8,211 nt of DNA from DASRHY01 sp046765875 (GTDB lineage: Bacteria > Actinomycetota > Actinomycetes > Propionibacteriales > Kribbellaceae). The notes under the pieces were generated by a model that saw only the letters and a program-made list of their open reading frames with translations, was not told the DNA's origin and ran no database searches. Location of the stretch: positions 1 to 8,211 of the forward strand of contig JBKPSJ010000375.1 in assembly GCA_046765875.1 (NCBI GenBank). The letters run 5' to 3'. Below are positions 1 to 6,305 of the stretch, piece after piece. The stretch's first letter is position 1. Each line of letters opens with the position of its first letter. The translations under genes were made by a program, and so were the position numbers.

Positions 1-990
1 GACCACGACGTTCTTCAAGTGGCTCACGCGGTTGTCATAGAACACCTCGAAGCTCTGCAGCGGGAGATGCAACCGGGTGATGCCGTCGAATTCGCACACG
101 ATGATGTCGGCGCCGGCGTTCAGAAGGTCGCTCATCTTCCGGATGATCTCGGACTCGTACGCCATGCCCGAGTCCGGTCGCCAGTCGATGAACTCCGCGT
201 TCTTCACGCAAACGTCAGCCTTGGGCGCGGTGCAGCGCACGCACCCGGCCACAAACGTTCCATGACAGGCGTAGGGCCTGATCTGTCCGTTCCCCGGCAG
301 GTACGGGTCCTCGAATTCACCGCGGACGCCCTCCATCCACGGCCACATCTTCGGAGCGCCCTCCACCAAACCGCCGTCGACTACTCCCACGAGGACGCCG
401 TCGCCGTCCCAGCCGCGGGTACCGCAACAGATCCCGCTACTCACCGGCGGAACCGGACTCATCGATTTGCTCGGCACCTCGGCCGGTTCCGTCGCCGGGC
501 AGGGATGACCGTTGCCGGACAGCGACAGCGCGTGGTCCGGGGTCGCCACTCCCACGTGGTGCAGCTCGTCCAACCGTCTCAGCACATTCGGCGTCGACCG
601 CTCATCCTCATCCGGGTAGCCCGGGGGCTGCGCCACCGCAGCCTTCTCGTCGGCGCGATAGGTCCTGCCATACCGCCAAGCCAAGCGTGTAAGGCCGCCG
701 ATGACCTCCGTGCGCTCGGGTACCTCACCGACAAGCCCTTCGAGGGTGCTGCCCACCCGGTCCGCGTCCGGCGTGCGGACCAGGACGGTGTCGCGGCGAT
801 AGAAGTAGTCGACGCTTCCGACGTCGTCCCAGTCGGGCGGATATACCGCCGCCGTGCCGTGCCACCGCTCCCGCTGAGCCCGCTGAGCCCGCCGCCCCCG
901 TGGCCTGCGAGCGCCGGATGCGGAGGCGTCGGCGTCGGTGTCCTCCAGAATCAGGCGTAGTGCGTCTCTCAAGCGTTGCTCGGCTGCCAT
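1..990 (-). CDS. S8 (subtilisin-like) serine peptidase, N-terminal part, cut by window edge
   Basis: The frame is open from an ATG at 990 to position 1, giving 330 residues, and the gene continues beyond the window. The start is chosen because GGAGGGG lies just upstream. Residues 28-42 are a basic Arg/Gln linker. Residues about 55-110 (YFYRRDTVLVRTPDADRV) resemble the N-terminal propeptide-like domain of some actinobacterial subtilases. The catalytic domain starts near residue 198: VLVGVVDGG places the catalytic Asp at 205, and CHGTFVAG places the catalytic His at 243, a spacing of 38 that is normal for subtilases. GADIIVCEFDG at about 294-304 fits the strand before the Asn/Ser half. The catalytic Ser lies outside the window, so activity cannot be confirmed. 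No signal peptide or membrane segment is visible, so the enzyme is probably cytosolic, unlike most secreted subtilases. It is divergent from the TPR-CHAT gene, which suggests co-regulation. Family assignment is firm; the substrate is unknown. Confidence 0.87.
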   Translation of the reverse strand, partial: MAAEQRLRDALRLILEDTDADASASGARRPRGRRAQRAQRERWHGTAAVYPPDWDDVGSVDYFYRRDTVLVRTPDADRVGSTLEGLVGEVPERTEVIGGLTRLAWRYGRTYRADEKAAVAQPPGYPDEDERSTPNVLRRLDELHHVGVATPDHALSLSGNGHPCPATEPAEVPSKSMSPVPPVSSGICCGTRGWDGDGVLVGVVDGGLVEGAPKMWPWMEGVRGEFEDPYLPGNGQIRPYACHGTFVAGCVRCTAPKADVCVKNAEFIDWRPDSGMAYESEIIRKMSDLLNAGADIIVCEFDGITRLHLPLQSFEVFYDNRVSHLKNVVV

Positions 991-1028
991 GGTCCCCTCC
1001 TCTGTGGCACAAACTTTCCAGAAACGCG

Positions 1029-1045
1029 GTGATACGGCGTATTAC
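1029..1045. promoter_or_regulatory. Candidate operator: 17-bp palindrome between divergent protease genes
   Basis: GTGATACGGCGTATTAC is an inverted repeat centred on 1037, with a perfect 11-bp core (ATACG-G-CGTAT) and a single mismatched pair at 1031/1043. It lies in the 87-bp divergent gap between the S8 and CHAT genes and overlaps the -10-like hexamer of the CHAT promoter. This is the expected position for a regulator that controls both genes. The symmetry is seen directly; the operator role is inferred. Confidence 0.45.
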
Positions 1046-1048
1046 GAT
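1043..1048 (+). promoter_or_regulatory. Possible -10 box of the TPR-CHAT gene
   Basis: TACGAT matches the actinobacterial TANNNT -10 pattern and lies 29 bp before the TTG start. No convincing -35 is seen: the hexamer 17 bp upstream is AGAAAC. The promoter may therefore depend on an activator or on another sigma factor. I found no clear GGAAC/CGTT pair of the ECF type at a proper spacing in either direction of this gap. Confidence 0.3.
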
Positions 1049-1077
1049 CTGACTGTGTCGGGGCTAGGGGAGGGCTG

Positions 1078-3657
1078 TTGGACGGCGACGAACTGCTTGC
1101 GCTCGCGCTGTCGCGACCCGCTGACGCCCTCACGATCGCCCGTGACGTCCTTGCGAACTCCCCCTCCGATGCCGACGCCGCGGTAGCCCATCAGGCCGCG
1201 GGGGTCGTACACCGCGACTTCGGCGACATCGACGAGGCCGTGGCGGAACTGAAGCTGGCGTACCGGCATGCCCACAGGGCTGCCGACGCCGACCGCGAGG
1301 CGGAGATCCTCGCGAGTCTCGGCGTCGCCCAGGTGATGGCCGGTCACACCGAGCGAGGCCTGGCCGCCCTCGACTCGGTCGTCCCGGGCCGGACCGGTGT
1401 GCTCGCCGGCCGGATCCTCATCCGCCGGGTATGGGCCCTCGCGCAGGTCGGCCGGAACGCCGAGGCGCTGGACGACGCCGAACGAGCCGTCGCGTTGCTG
1501 AGCGACACCGGCGACCTGGTCTGGGAGGCCCGGGCGCTCACCCACCGGGCGATGGTACTGCTCGCGATGGGCGTGATCGACCGCGCCGACCAGGACTACG
1601 CCCTGAGCGAGGAGTTGTTCGCGCAGAGCGGTCAGCAGGTCGAGTACGCCGACACTCGGCAGGCGCGCGGCGCCGCGGCATTCGCCCGTGGTGACCTGCC
1701 GGTGGCACTGCAGTTCCTCGACGACGCCCAAAAGGTGGTCGAAGAGCTCGGCGTCCTCGAGCCGGATTTGTACGTCAACAAGTGCAGGGTGCTGCTCGCT
1801 GCCGGCCTGACCCACGACGCCCTCACCGAGATCAACAGCGCGCTGGACCGCATCGAGCAGCAGCGCGGCTCGACGACGCGACGTGCGGAACTGCTGTACT
1901 GCGCGGCTCTGGCAGCTCATGCCGCCGGCGCGCTGGACCTGGCCGAGAACCGGAGTCGTGACGCGTTGAAGATGTTCCGACGCCAGCAACGGCCGTGGTG
2001 GGCGGCCAGGGCGGAGCTCGCGCTGCTTCAGTCGCGCTATGCGGCCGGCGAACGTACGGCACCCCTGCTGCGTACCGGCAAGCGTGTCAGCGCCGAACTC
2101 GACAGTTTGGATCCGGACCTCGCGGCCGAGGCACACCTGTTCACCGGCCGGCTCGCCCTCGCGCGAACCGACCCGGCCGAGGCCCGGCGGCACCTCAAGG
2201 TCGCAGCAGGCGCGAGAAACCGCGGCCTGCAGACGCGCGGCACCGGCTGGCTCGCACAGGCCACGCTGCACGAGGCCGACGGCCGTTCGCGGGCGATGCT
2301 CGCCTCCTGCCGCCAGGGCCTGAGCCTGATCGAGATCTACCTGCGCACCCTCGGCGCCACCGAGCTGCGCGTCCTCGCCACCGCCGAGGGTGCCGAACTC
2401 GCCGCTATCGCGCTGCGGTACGCCGTCCAGCGCGGCGACGCCCGGCAGGTCCTCGAATGGAGCGAGCGCTGGCGTGCAACTGTCCTGGCCATCCCGCCGG
2501 TCCGGCCGCAGGCCGACGACGAGCTGGTCGGCGAACTCGCCGCGTTGCGCAGCCTGACCCAGCGACTGGAGACCAGCACGGATCGCCAGCTCGGACCCGG
2601 TCCCCTTCAACGCGAACGCCGCCGGCTGGAGTCCGCCGTGCGCCGGCGGGTCCTGCATACGCGCGGTACCACGGGCGAGCGACCGGGCCTGTTCCGCAGC
2701 ACCGACCTGCTGGACCGGCTCGGCGACCGGAGCCTCGTCGAGCTCACCCAGGTCGACGAGCAGTTGTACGCCGTGGTGGCAGCGCGTGGCCGGGTCCGGC
2801 TGCTGCCGGTCGGCCCCACCGCACAGGCGACTCATTCCCTCTCCCACGCGTTGTTCGCACTGCGGCGCGAGGCGACCGGGCGCGGTACGCACCGGCTCGA
2901 TCTGGACTCGATCGGCGCCCGACTGGAGCGGGCCCTGCTCGGCGACGTCGTCAAGCACCTCGGCGACGGACCGGTGGTGATCGTACCGACGGGCCGGCTG
3001 CATGCCGTTCCGTGGAGCCTGTTGCCGTCGTTGCGGGATCGGCCGACGTCGGTCACCCCGTCCGCCGCAGCATGGTTGCGCGCGCGGACCGCCGTACCGC
3101 CATCGGCTGACAGGGTCGTGCTGATCGGCGGACCCCAGCTGTCGACGGGGCCGGAGGAGGTGCGCCGGCTATCCAAGCTGTACCCGGACGCGCTCGTGCT
3201 CGCCGGTGGCGACGCGAAGGCGGAAGCCGTGCTGAATGCGATGGACGGCGCGTCCCTGGTGCACGTCGCGGCGCACGGTACGTTCCGCGCCGACAGCCCG
3301 TTGTTCTCGGCGCTGGAACTGGACGACGGGCCGCTGACCGTGTACGACCTGGAAAGGCTGGAACGGGCTCCGCACCGGGTCGTGCTGTCGAGTTGCAGTT
3401 CGGCGGTCGGCGGACCCGGTGGTGCCGACGAGTTGCTCGGCCTGGTCAGCGCGCTCGTCGCGCTCGGATCGGCCGGCGTGGTGGCCAGCGTGGTACCGGT
3501 GAACGACCCGGCGACGGTACCGCTGATGCTCGGCCTGCACGTCAGGCTGCGTGCCGGGGACGATCTGGCCGAGGCGCTCGCCAAGGCCAGAGCATCGGCC
3601 GGCGACAGCCAGATGGCGCGCACGGCCGCAGAGTCGTTCATCGCACTCGGGGCCTGA
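1078..3657 (+). CDS. TPR-CHAT protein: putative caspase-like cysteine protease
   Basis: This 859-aa protein belongs to the CHAT (Caspase HetF Associated with TPRs) superfamily. Residues about 10-420 are Ala/Leu-rich helical pairs of the tetratricopeptide type, a scaffold for protein recognition. Residues about 480-525 are Arg/Glu-rich and probably form a helical linker. The CHAT domain covers about 600-859, opening with VVIVPTGRLHAVPW. The catalytic pair is present: His733 in VHVAAHGTF and Cys773 in VVLSSCSSAVGG. The proposed start is TTG at 1078, with GGAGG at 1069-1073; no ATG or GTG lies upstream in frame. No membrane segment or signal peptide is seen, so it is likely cytosolic. It diverges from the S8 protease gene and converges on the small-protein/sigma pair, ending 7 bp from it. 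CHAT proteases of this layout are known effectors (Csx29 in type III-E CRISPR). The substrate and trigger here are inferred only. Confidence 0.9.
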   Translation: MDGDELLALALSRPADALTIARDVLANSPSDADAAVAHQAAGVVHRDFGDIDEAVAELKLAYRHAHRAADADREAEILASLGVAQVMAGHTERGLAALDSVVPGRTGVLAGRILIRRVWALAQVGRNAEALDDAERAVALLSDTGDLVWEARALTHRAMVLLAMGVIDRADQDYALSEELFAQSGQQVEYADTRQARGAAAFARGDLPVALQFLDDAQKVVEELGVLEPDLYVNKCRVLLAAGLTHDALTEINSALDRIEQQRGSTTRRAELLYCAALAAHAAGALDLAENRSRDALKMFRRQQRPWWAARAELALLQSRYAAGERTAPLLRTGKRVSAELDSLDPDLAAEAHLFTGRLALARTDPAEARRHLKVAAGARNRGLQTRGTGWLAQATLHEADGRSRAMLASCRQGLSLIEIYLRTLGATELRVLATAEGAELAAIALRYAVQRGDARQVLEWSERWRATVLAIPPVRPQADDELVGELAALRSLTQRLETSTDRQLGPGPLQRERRRLESAVRRRVLHTRGTTGERPGLFRSTDLLDRLGDRSLVELTQVDEQLYAVVAARGRVRLLPVGPTAQATHSLSHALFALRREATGRGTHRLDLDSIGARLERALLGDVVKHLGDGPVVIVPTGRLHAVPWSLLPSLRDRPTSVTPSAAAWLRARTAVPPSADRVVLIGGPQLSTGPEEVRRLSKLYPDALVLAGGDAKAEAVLNAMDGASLVHVAAHGTFRADSPLFSALELDDGPLTVYDLERLERAPHRVVLSSCSSAVGGPGGADELLGLVSALVALGSAGVVASVVPVNDPATVPLMLGLHVRLRAGDDLAEALAKARASAGDSQMARTAAESFIALGA

Positions 3658-3664
3658 GCCAAGG

Positions 3665-4123
3665 TCACAGCCGGACCCAGTCGGTGACGACCCGGCCGGT
3701 CGCGGTGTCGCAGCGCAGCCGGACCGGACCGGCGGGCAGCGACGGAAGCTCGAAGAAACCAGACTCGTCGGCGCTGACGTGATACTCCGCGCCGTCCGAG
3801 GTCTCGATCAGGATCTGACCCGGGCTGGGCGGCAGGATCTGACCGACCACCTGGTCGTGCATGATCTCCAGCTCCATCGACAGCGGAGTGGAGGTGAACA
3901 CCAGCGCCCGGCTCTCGCTCGCTTCGGCCCGAGTCCCGGCCGCCGGCTCCAGCGAGGAGTCGAAGGTCAGGCTGGCCAGCAGGAGATCCTCGTCGATCGT
4001 CCGCCAGGCCAGTGCGCCTTCGGCATGCTCGGTGACCGTACGTGCCAACGGTGCGGTAGCGCGGACAGCCTCCGCAAGATCATCGAAGAGGCGCTCGTCA
4101 TCATCCCAGCGTCGCCGCGTCAT
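3665..4123 (-). CDS. 152-aa protein with carboxypeptidase-regulatory-like C-terminus, partner of the sigma factor
   Basis: The ATG at 4123 is chosen over an in-frame GTG at 4132 because GGGAGGT then stands 7 nt upstream; the GTG would overlap that site. The N-terminal half (1-90) is acidic and partly helical (RLFDDLAEAVRA, then AWRTIDEDLLLASL). The C-terminal half (about 92-152) alternates strands and turns (VGQILPP, GQILIETSDG, DESGFFELPSLPAGPVRLRC), the pattern of small transthyretin/carboxypeptidase-regulatory-like beta sandwiches. There is no catalytic motif, zinc-finger HxxxCxxC or membrane segment. Its first 23 bp overlap the end of the sigma gene, so the two are translationally coupled and should be made in a fixed ratio. 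From memory, similar proteins sit beside sigma factors and CHAT genes in other actinomycetes. It may be an anti-sigma-like regulator or a protease substrate; that is inference. Confidence 0.8.
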   Translation of the reverse strand: MTRRRWDDDERLFDDLAEAVRATAPLARTVTEHAEGALAWRTIDEDLLLASLTFDSSLEPAAGTRAEASESRALVFTSTPLSMELEIMHDQVVGQILPPSPGQILIETSDGAEYHVSADESGFFELPSLPAGPVRLRCDTATGRVVTDWVRL

Positions 4124-4727
4124 GCCAATCACCTCCCGACGGGTCGGTCCGCTCCGAGGACGCGATGTACGCCCTCACCGGCGGAGTTCTACGGAGCCGT
4201 TCGAGCGCTCGTGACCGGGTCGGCCCGATGCTGCCGACCGGGATACCCGTGCGCTCGCTGATGTCGTGGTACGACGGTTGTGGATCCTCTAAGAGCAAGA
4301 ACAGCAATTCGCGCTGCCGGCGCGGCAGTTCGGCCAGCCCGGCCAGCAGCACCTCGTGCCGCTCGGCCCGGAACAGCCCCTCGTCCGGATCGGCCGTGTC
4401 CGCAGCGATCGACTGGTATTCCGGAGCCAGCGGGTCGCTCGACCGCAGCCGGCGCTGCGACGACAGATACCGGATCGACTCGCGCCGTCCGGTCGTGATG
4501 ATCCACCGCGGAATGGCCTGCGGCTCCTGGAGATCGTCCAGGTGCTCGACGAGCCGCAGCCACACGGTCTGCGCGACGTCCTCGGTCTCGCTCGATGTCA
4601 GCCGGAACCGCCGGATCACGGTGACCAGCAGCGGCGCGTACCGTTCGACCAGCTCGCGCCACGCCTGCGGCTCGCCACCGGCCGCCGCCGCCACCAAAGC
4701 GGTGACAGGTGAGACGTCATCATCCAT
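4101..4727 (-). CDS. ECF-like sigma-70 family RNA polymerase sigma factor
   Basis: This 208-aa protein has two sigma domains. Region 2 covers about 20-93 (AWRELVERYAPLLVTVIRRF, then the sigma2-type SETEDVAQTVWLRLVEHL and RWIITTGRRESIRYLSSQRR). Region 4 covers about 128-182 (LAELPRRQRELLFLLLED, then the helix-turn-helix SYHDISERTGIPVGSIGPTRSRALERLRR). Regions 1 and 3 are absent, as in ECF sigma factors. The start at 4727 (MDDDVSPV) is preferred because GGGAG lies 5 nt upstream. In-frame ATGs at 4784 and 4814 would add a poorly sigma-like extension. The end overlaps the 152-aa gene by 23 bp, so the two form an operon. No classical zinc-binding anti-sigma gene is adjacent, which leaves the 152-aa protein as the likely regulator. 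Target promoters are unknown; the divergent S8/CHAT gap is a candidate. Confidence 0.9.
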   Translation of the reverse strand: MDDDVSPVTALVAAAAGGEPQAWRELVERYAPLLVTVIRRFRLTSSETEDVAQTVWLRLVEHLDDLQEPQAIPRWIITTGRRESIRYLSSQRRLRSSDPLAPEYQSIAADTADPDEGLFRAERHEVLLAGLAELPRRQRELLFLLLEDPQPSYHDISERTGIPVGSIGPTRSRALERLRRTPPVRAYIASSERTDPSGGDWHDAATLG

Positions 4728-4842
4728 TCCGGCTCCCAGGCTGTACGTGGTGCCAGAATTCCGTGTAACGGCTTTTCTGTCCATGTTCTCCGGGGCATTC
4801 CTGGTGGAATTCATATGCCGGTTTCCCGGTCGGTTGCCGATG

Positions 4843-4883
4843 GCCCGGCGGCGGCACCGCGGTCGGCAGTGCCGCCGCCGGGC
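4843..4883. other. Strong GC-rich hairpin upstream of the sigma gene
   Basis: The arms 4843-4857 (GCCCGGCGGCGGCAC) and 4869-4883 are exact reverse complements, giving a 15-bp perfect stem with an 11-nt loop (4858-4868). On the minus strand it lies 116 nt before the chosen sigma start, in the probable 5' leader. No T-rich tail follows on either side. It could be a U-less terminator for a transcript from the right, a leader structure that limits sigma translation, or a DNA cruciform. The pairing is seen; the role is unknown. Confidence 0.5.
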
Positions 4884-4963
4884 GGCGCCGACGCACACCG
4901 CCCGGCCCCTCCTCCGGTGGTATGCATCCGCGCGCTTTCCGATCGCCTACCGTGGAACGGGTT

Positions 4964-5134
4964 TCACGGCCGGCGGAGCAGGAACATCGAGCCTTCGCTG
5001 AACGCGGCCATCTCGGCGAGCACGTTCAGGTTGTTCCGGTAAGGACTCTGCCATTGCTGGGACCCCCTCAGGGATGCCTGTGCTGTTCAGGGCTCTCATT
5101 GGGACGGACCGGACCGGACGGGCGCCAGATACAT
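4964..5134 (-). pseudogene. Small 56-codon frame with two in-frame TGA codons
   Basis: An ATG at 5134 follows an excellent GGAGGAA site (5140-5146), but its frame hits TGA at 5096-5098 and again at 5087-5089, then stays open for 40 codons to a TGA at 4964-4966. The piece before the stops reads MYLAPVRSGPSQ. The piece after ends with SPYRNNLNVLAEM, AAFSEG and SMFLLRRP. In the last 31 codons 27 end in G or C, as expected for real coding sequence here; the overlapping ATGA-coupled 50-aa frame at 4947-5099 does not show this bias. The simplest reading is a small gene broken by two nonsense changes. Alternatives are stop-codon readthrough, or a 12-aa leader ORF followed by chance bias. I do not recognise the family. 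Confidence 0.35.
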
Positions 5135-5196
5135 GGAATTTCCTCCGTAGTCGTCTGATCACCCTCTGTCTAATTGGCTCGAGTAATCCGCGGTGG

Positions 5197-5469
5197 GTGA
5201 GCGACGATCACGAGCGCCGCGCGCTGCCGCTGCCGCCACCGGTGGTGGTCGCCATCGTCGCCGGTGTCGCCATGCTGCGCCGGCTGATGCTGCCGAGCCC
5301 CCGGCCTGGCTGCCTTCCTCAGCGTCTGCGTCATGCTGCTGATCGTCGTCGGGCCGCGGTCGGGCCAGTTGTCACACCGTGGTCGGTGCTCGTCGTTCCG
5401 GCCATCACCGCGGTCACGTTCCTCGCGGCTCGACGCCTGACTGTTTGTTCCGTCCGGGCCGCCGGTTAG
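5197..5469 (+). pseudogene. Possible frameshifted small membrane protein
   Basis: Three hydrophobic stretches appear in order but in two frames. 5242-5277 encodes VVVAIVAGVAML. 5306-5356, shifted by one, encodes LAAFLSVCVMLLIVVGP. 5380-5430, back in the first frame, encodes WSVLVVPAITAVTFLAA. A GTG at 5197 (VSDDHERRALPLPPP) and the TAG ending at 5469 bound the first frame. Joined through one shift near the C-run at 5298-5302 and a return shift at 5357-5379, they would form a protein of about 90 residues with three membrane helices. This suggests a decayed gene or sequencing indels. GC-rich DNA can produce hydrophobic stretches by chance, and the ribosome site before the GTG is weak, so the call is tentative. 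Confidence 0.33.
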
Positions 5470-5472
5470 CAT
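5445..5472 (+). promoter_or_regulatory. Candidate promoter of the scoA-scoB-kinase operon
   Basis: TTGTTC at 5445-5450 and TAGCAT at 5467-5472 are separated by 16 bp, resembling a housekeeping -35/-10 pair (the TTG matches, and the -10 fits TANNNT). The predicted start of transcription near 5479 would leave a leader of about 35 nt before the ATG at 5514. No operator palindrome stands out. Confidence 0.4.
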
Positions 5473-5513
5473 CGCAAAGCCAGGCATCCAGGACTCGGCA
5501 ACGGAGCTGCGTG

Positions 5514-6302
5514 ATGGACAAGACGTACGAATCGCCCGCCGCGGCAGTCGCGGACATCGGCGAGGGCGCGAGCCTCGCGGTCGGCGGCTTCGGGTTGTGC
5601 GGCAACCCGATGGAGCTCATCCGCGCGCTGCACGACAAGGGCGTCGGCGAGCTCAGCGTGGTGTCGAACAACTGCGGCGTCGACGACTGGGGATTGGGCA
5701 TCCTGCTCGCCGACAAGCGGATCGCCAAGATGACCTCGTCGTACGTCGGGGAGAACAAGGAGTTCGCCCGGCAGTTCCTGTCCGGCGAGCTCGAGGTGGA
5801 GCTCACCCCGCAGGGCACCCTGGCCGAGAAGCTGCGCGCCGGCGGCTGTGGGATCGCTGCGTTCTTCACCCTCGCCGGCGTCGGTACCCAGGTCGCCGAC
5901 GGCGGGCTGCCGCGCAAGTACAACACCGACGGCTCGGTGGCGAAGGCATCGGAACCGAAGGAGACCCGCGAGATCAACGGCATGACGTACGTGCTGGAGG
6001 ACTCGATCACCACCGACTTCGGCCTGGTGCACGCGGTCAAGGGCGACACCCACGGCAACCTGGTGTTCGACCGCAGCGCACGCAACTTCAACCCGCTGTG
6101 CGCGATGGCCGGCCGGGTCACGATCGCCGAGGTCGAGGAGCTGGTCCGGCCCGGCGAGCTGAGCCCGGATGACATCCACCTACCTGGCGTGTTCGTCCAG
6201 CGCGTCGTTGCCGTCGGCAAAGACATAGAGAAGCGAATCGAGAAGCGAACTGTCCAGCCGCGCGAGGCCTACGAGGCGCAGCGCGAGAAGATGGAGGCCT
6301 GA
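5514..6302 (+). CDS. scoA: 3-oxoacid CoA-transferase subunit A
   Basis: This 262-aa protein is the alpha subunit of a family I CoA-transferase, which moves CoA from succinyl-CoA to acetoacetate (or a related 3-oxoacid), opening ketone-body-type acids to thiolysis. Visible family motifs are LAVGGFGLCGNPMELIRAL (21-39), SYVGEN (76-81), ELTPQGTLAEKLRAGG (96-111), GVGTQVADGG (122-131) and a closing KRIEKRTVQP. The length matches the usual subunit. The ATG at 5514 has CGGAG 7 nt upstream. Only 3 nt separate its stop from scoB, so the two subunits are translated together. Sequence alone does not distinguish acetoacetate from 3-oxoadipate (PcaI) specificity. No aromatic-degradation gene is nearby, so the general name is preferred. 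Confidence 0.92.
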   Translation: MDKTYESPAAAVADIGEGASLAVGGFGLCGNPMELIRALHDKGVGELSVVSNNCGVDDWGLGILLADKRIAKMTSSYVGENKEFARQFLSGELEVELTPQGTLAEKLRAGGCGIAAFFTLAGVGTQVADGGLPRKYNTDGSVAKASEPKETREINGMTYVLEDSITTDFGLVHAVKGDTHGNLVFDRSARNFNPLCAMAGRVTIAEVEELVRPGELSPDDIHLPGVFVQRVVAVGKDIEKRIEKRTVQPREAYEAQREKMEA

Positions 6303-6305
6303 GCG

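Larger units (their letters stand above)
4728..5513. other. Gene-poor intergenic region between the sigma gene and the CoA-transferase operon
   Basis: This 786-bp stretch has no intact gene I can defend. It holds the hairpin at 4843-4883, the TGA-interrupted small frame at 4964-5134, an AT-richer patch at about 5170-5186 that may carry a minus-strand promoter, and the frameshifted membrane-protein-like remnant at 5197-5469. Next to the sigma start, 4741-4815 is also less GC-rich and probably carries the sigma promoter. It contains GAATTC twice in inverted flanking context, which I consider weak. Confidence 0.5.

Noticed and set aside
19..960. Plus-strand open frame of 313 codons over the S8 gene
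   Set aside because: Low-complexity His/Arg/Pro composition; the opposite strand encodes clear subtilase motifs with a good ribosome site.
1042..3003. Long minus-strand open frame antisense to the CHAT gene
   Set aside because: It is rich in Arg, Gln, Gly and Val with no recognisable domain, and mirrors the codon bias of the CHAT gene, whose motifs are clear.
1..4727. Type III-E CRISPR (Craspase) locus
   Set aside because: Only the CHAT and sigma-type parts resemble it; there is no gRAMP/Cas7-11 effector, array or adaptation gene in the window.
4750..4815. ECF-type autoregulatory promoter (GGAAT ... CGTTA) before the sigma gene
   Set aside because: The spacing between the elements is about 26 bp, far from the usual 16-17; the nearer GAAC-like match gives 14 bp.
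4728..4898. Longer sigma protein starting at 4898, 4814 or 4784
   Set aside because: The added N-terminus is Arg-rich or low in G/C third positions and unlike sigma proteins; the start at 4727 has the better ribosome site.
4811..4927. 38-codon minus-strand frame whose TGA overlaps the ATG at 4814
   Set aside because: Gly/Ala/Pro low-complexity product that lies over the perfect hairpin, with a weak ribosome site.
4947..5099. 50-codon minus-strand frame starting at an ATGA overlap
   Set aside because: Third positions are only about half G/C, unlike real genes here; the frame offset by one shows the coding-type bias.
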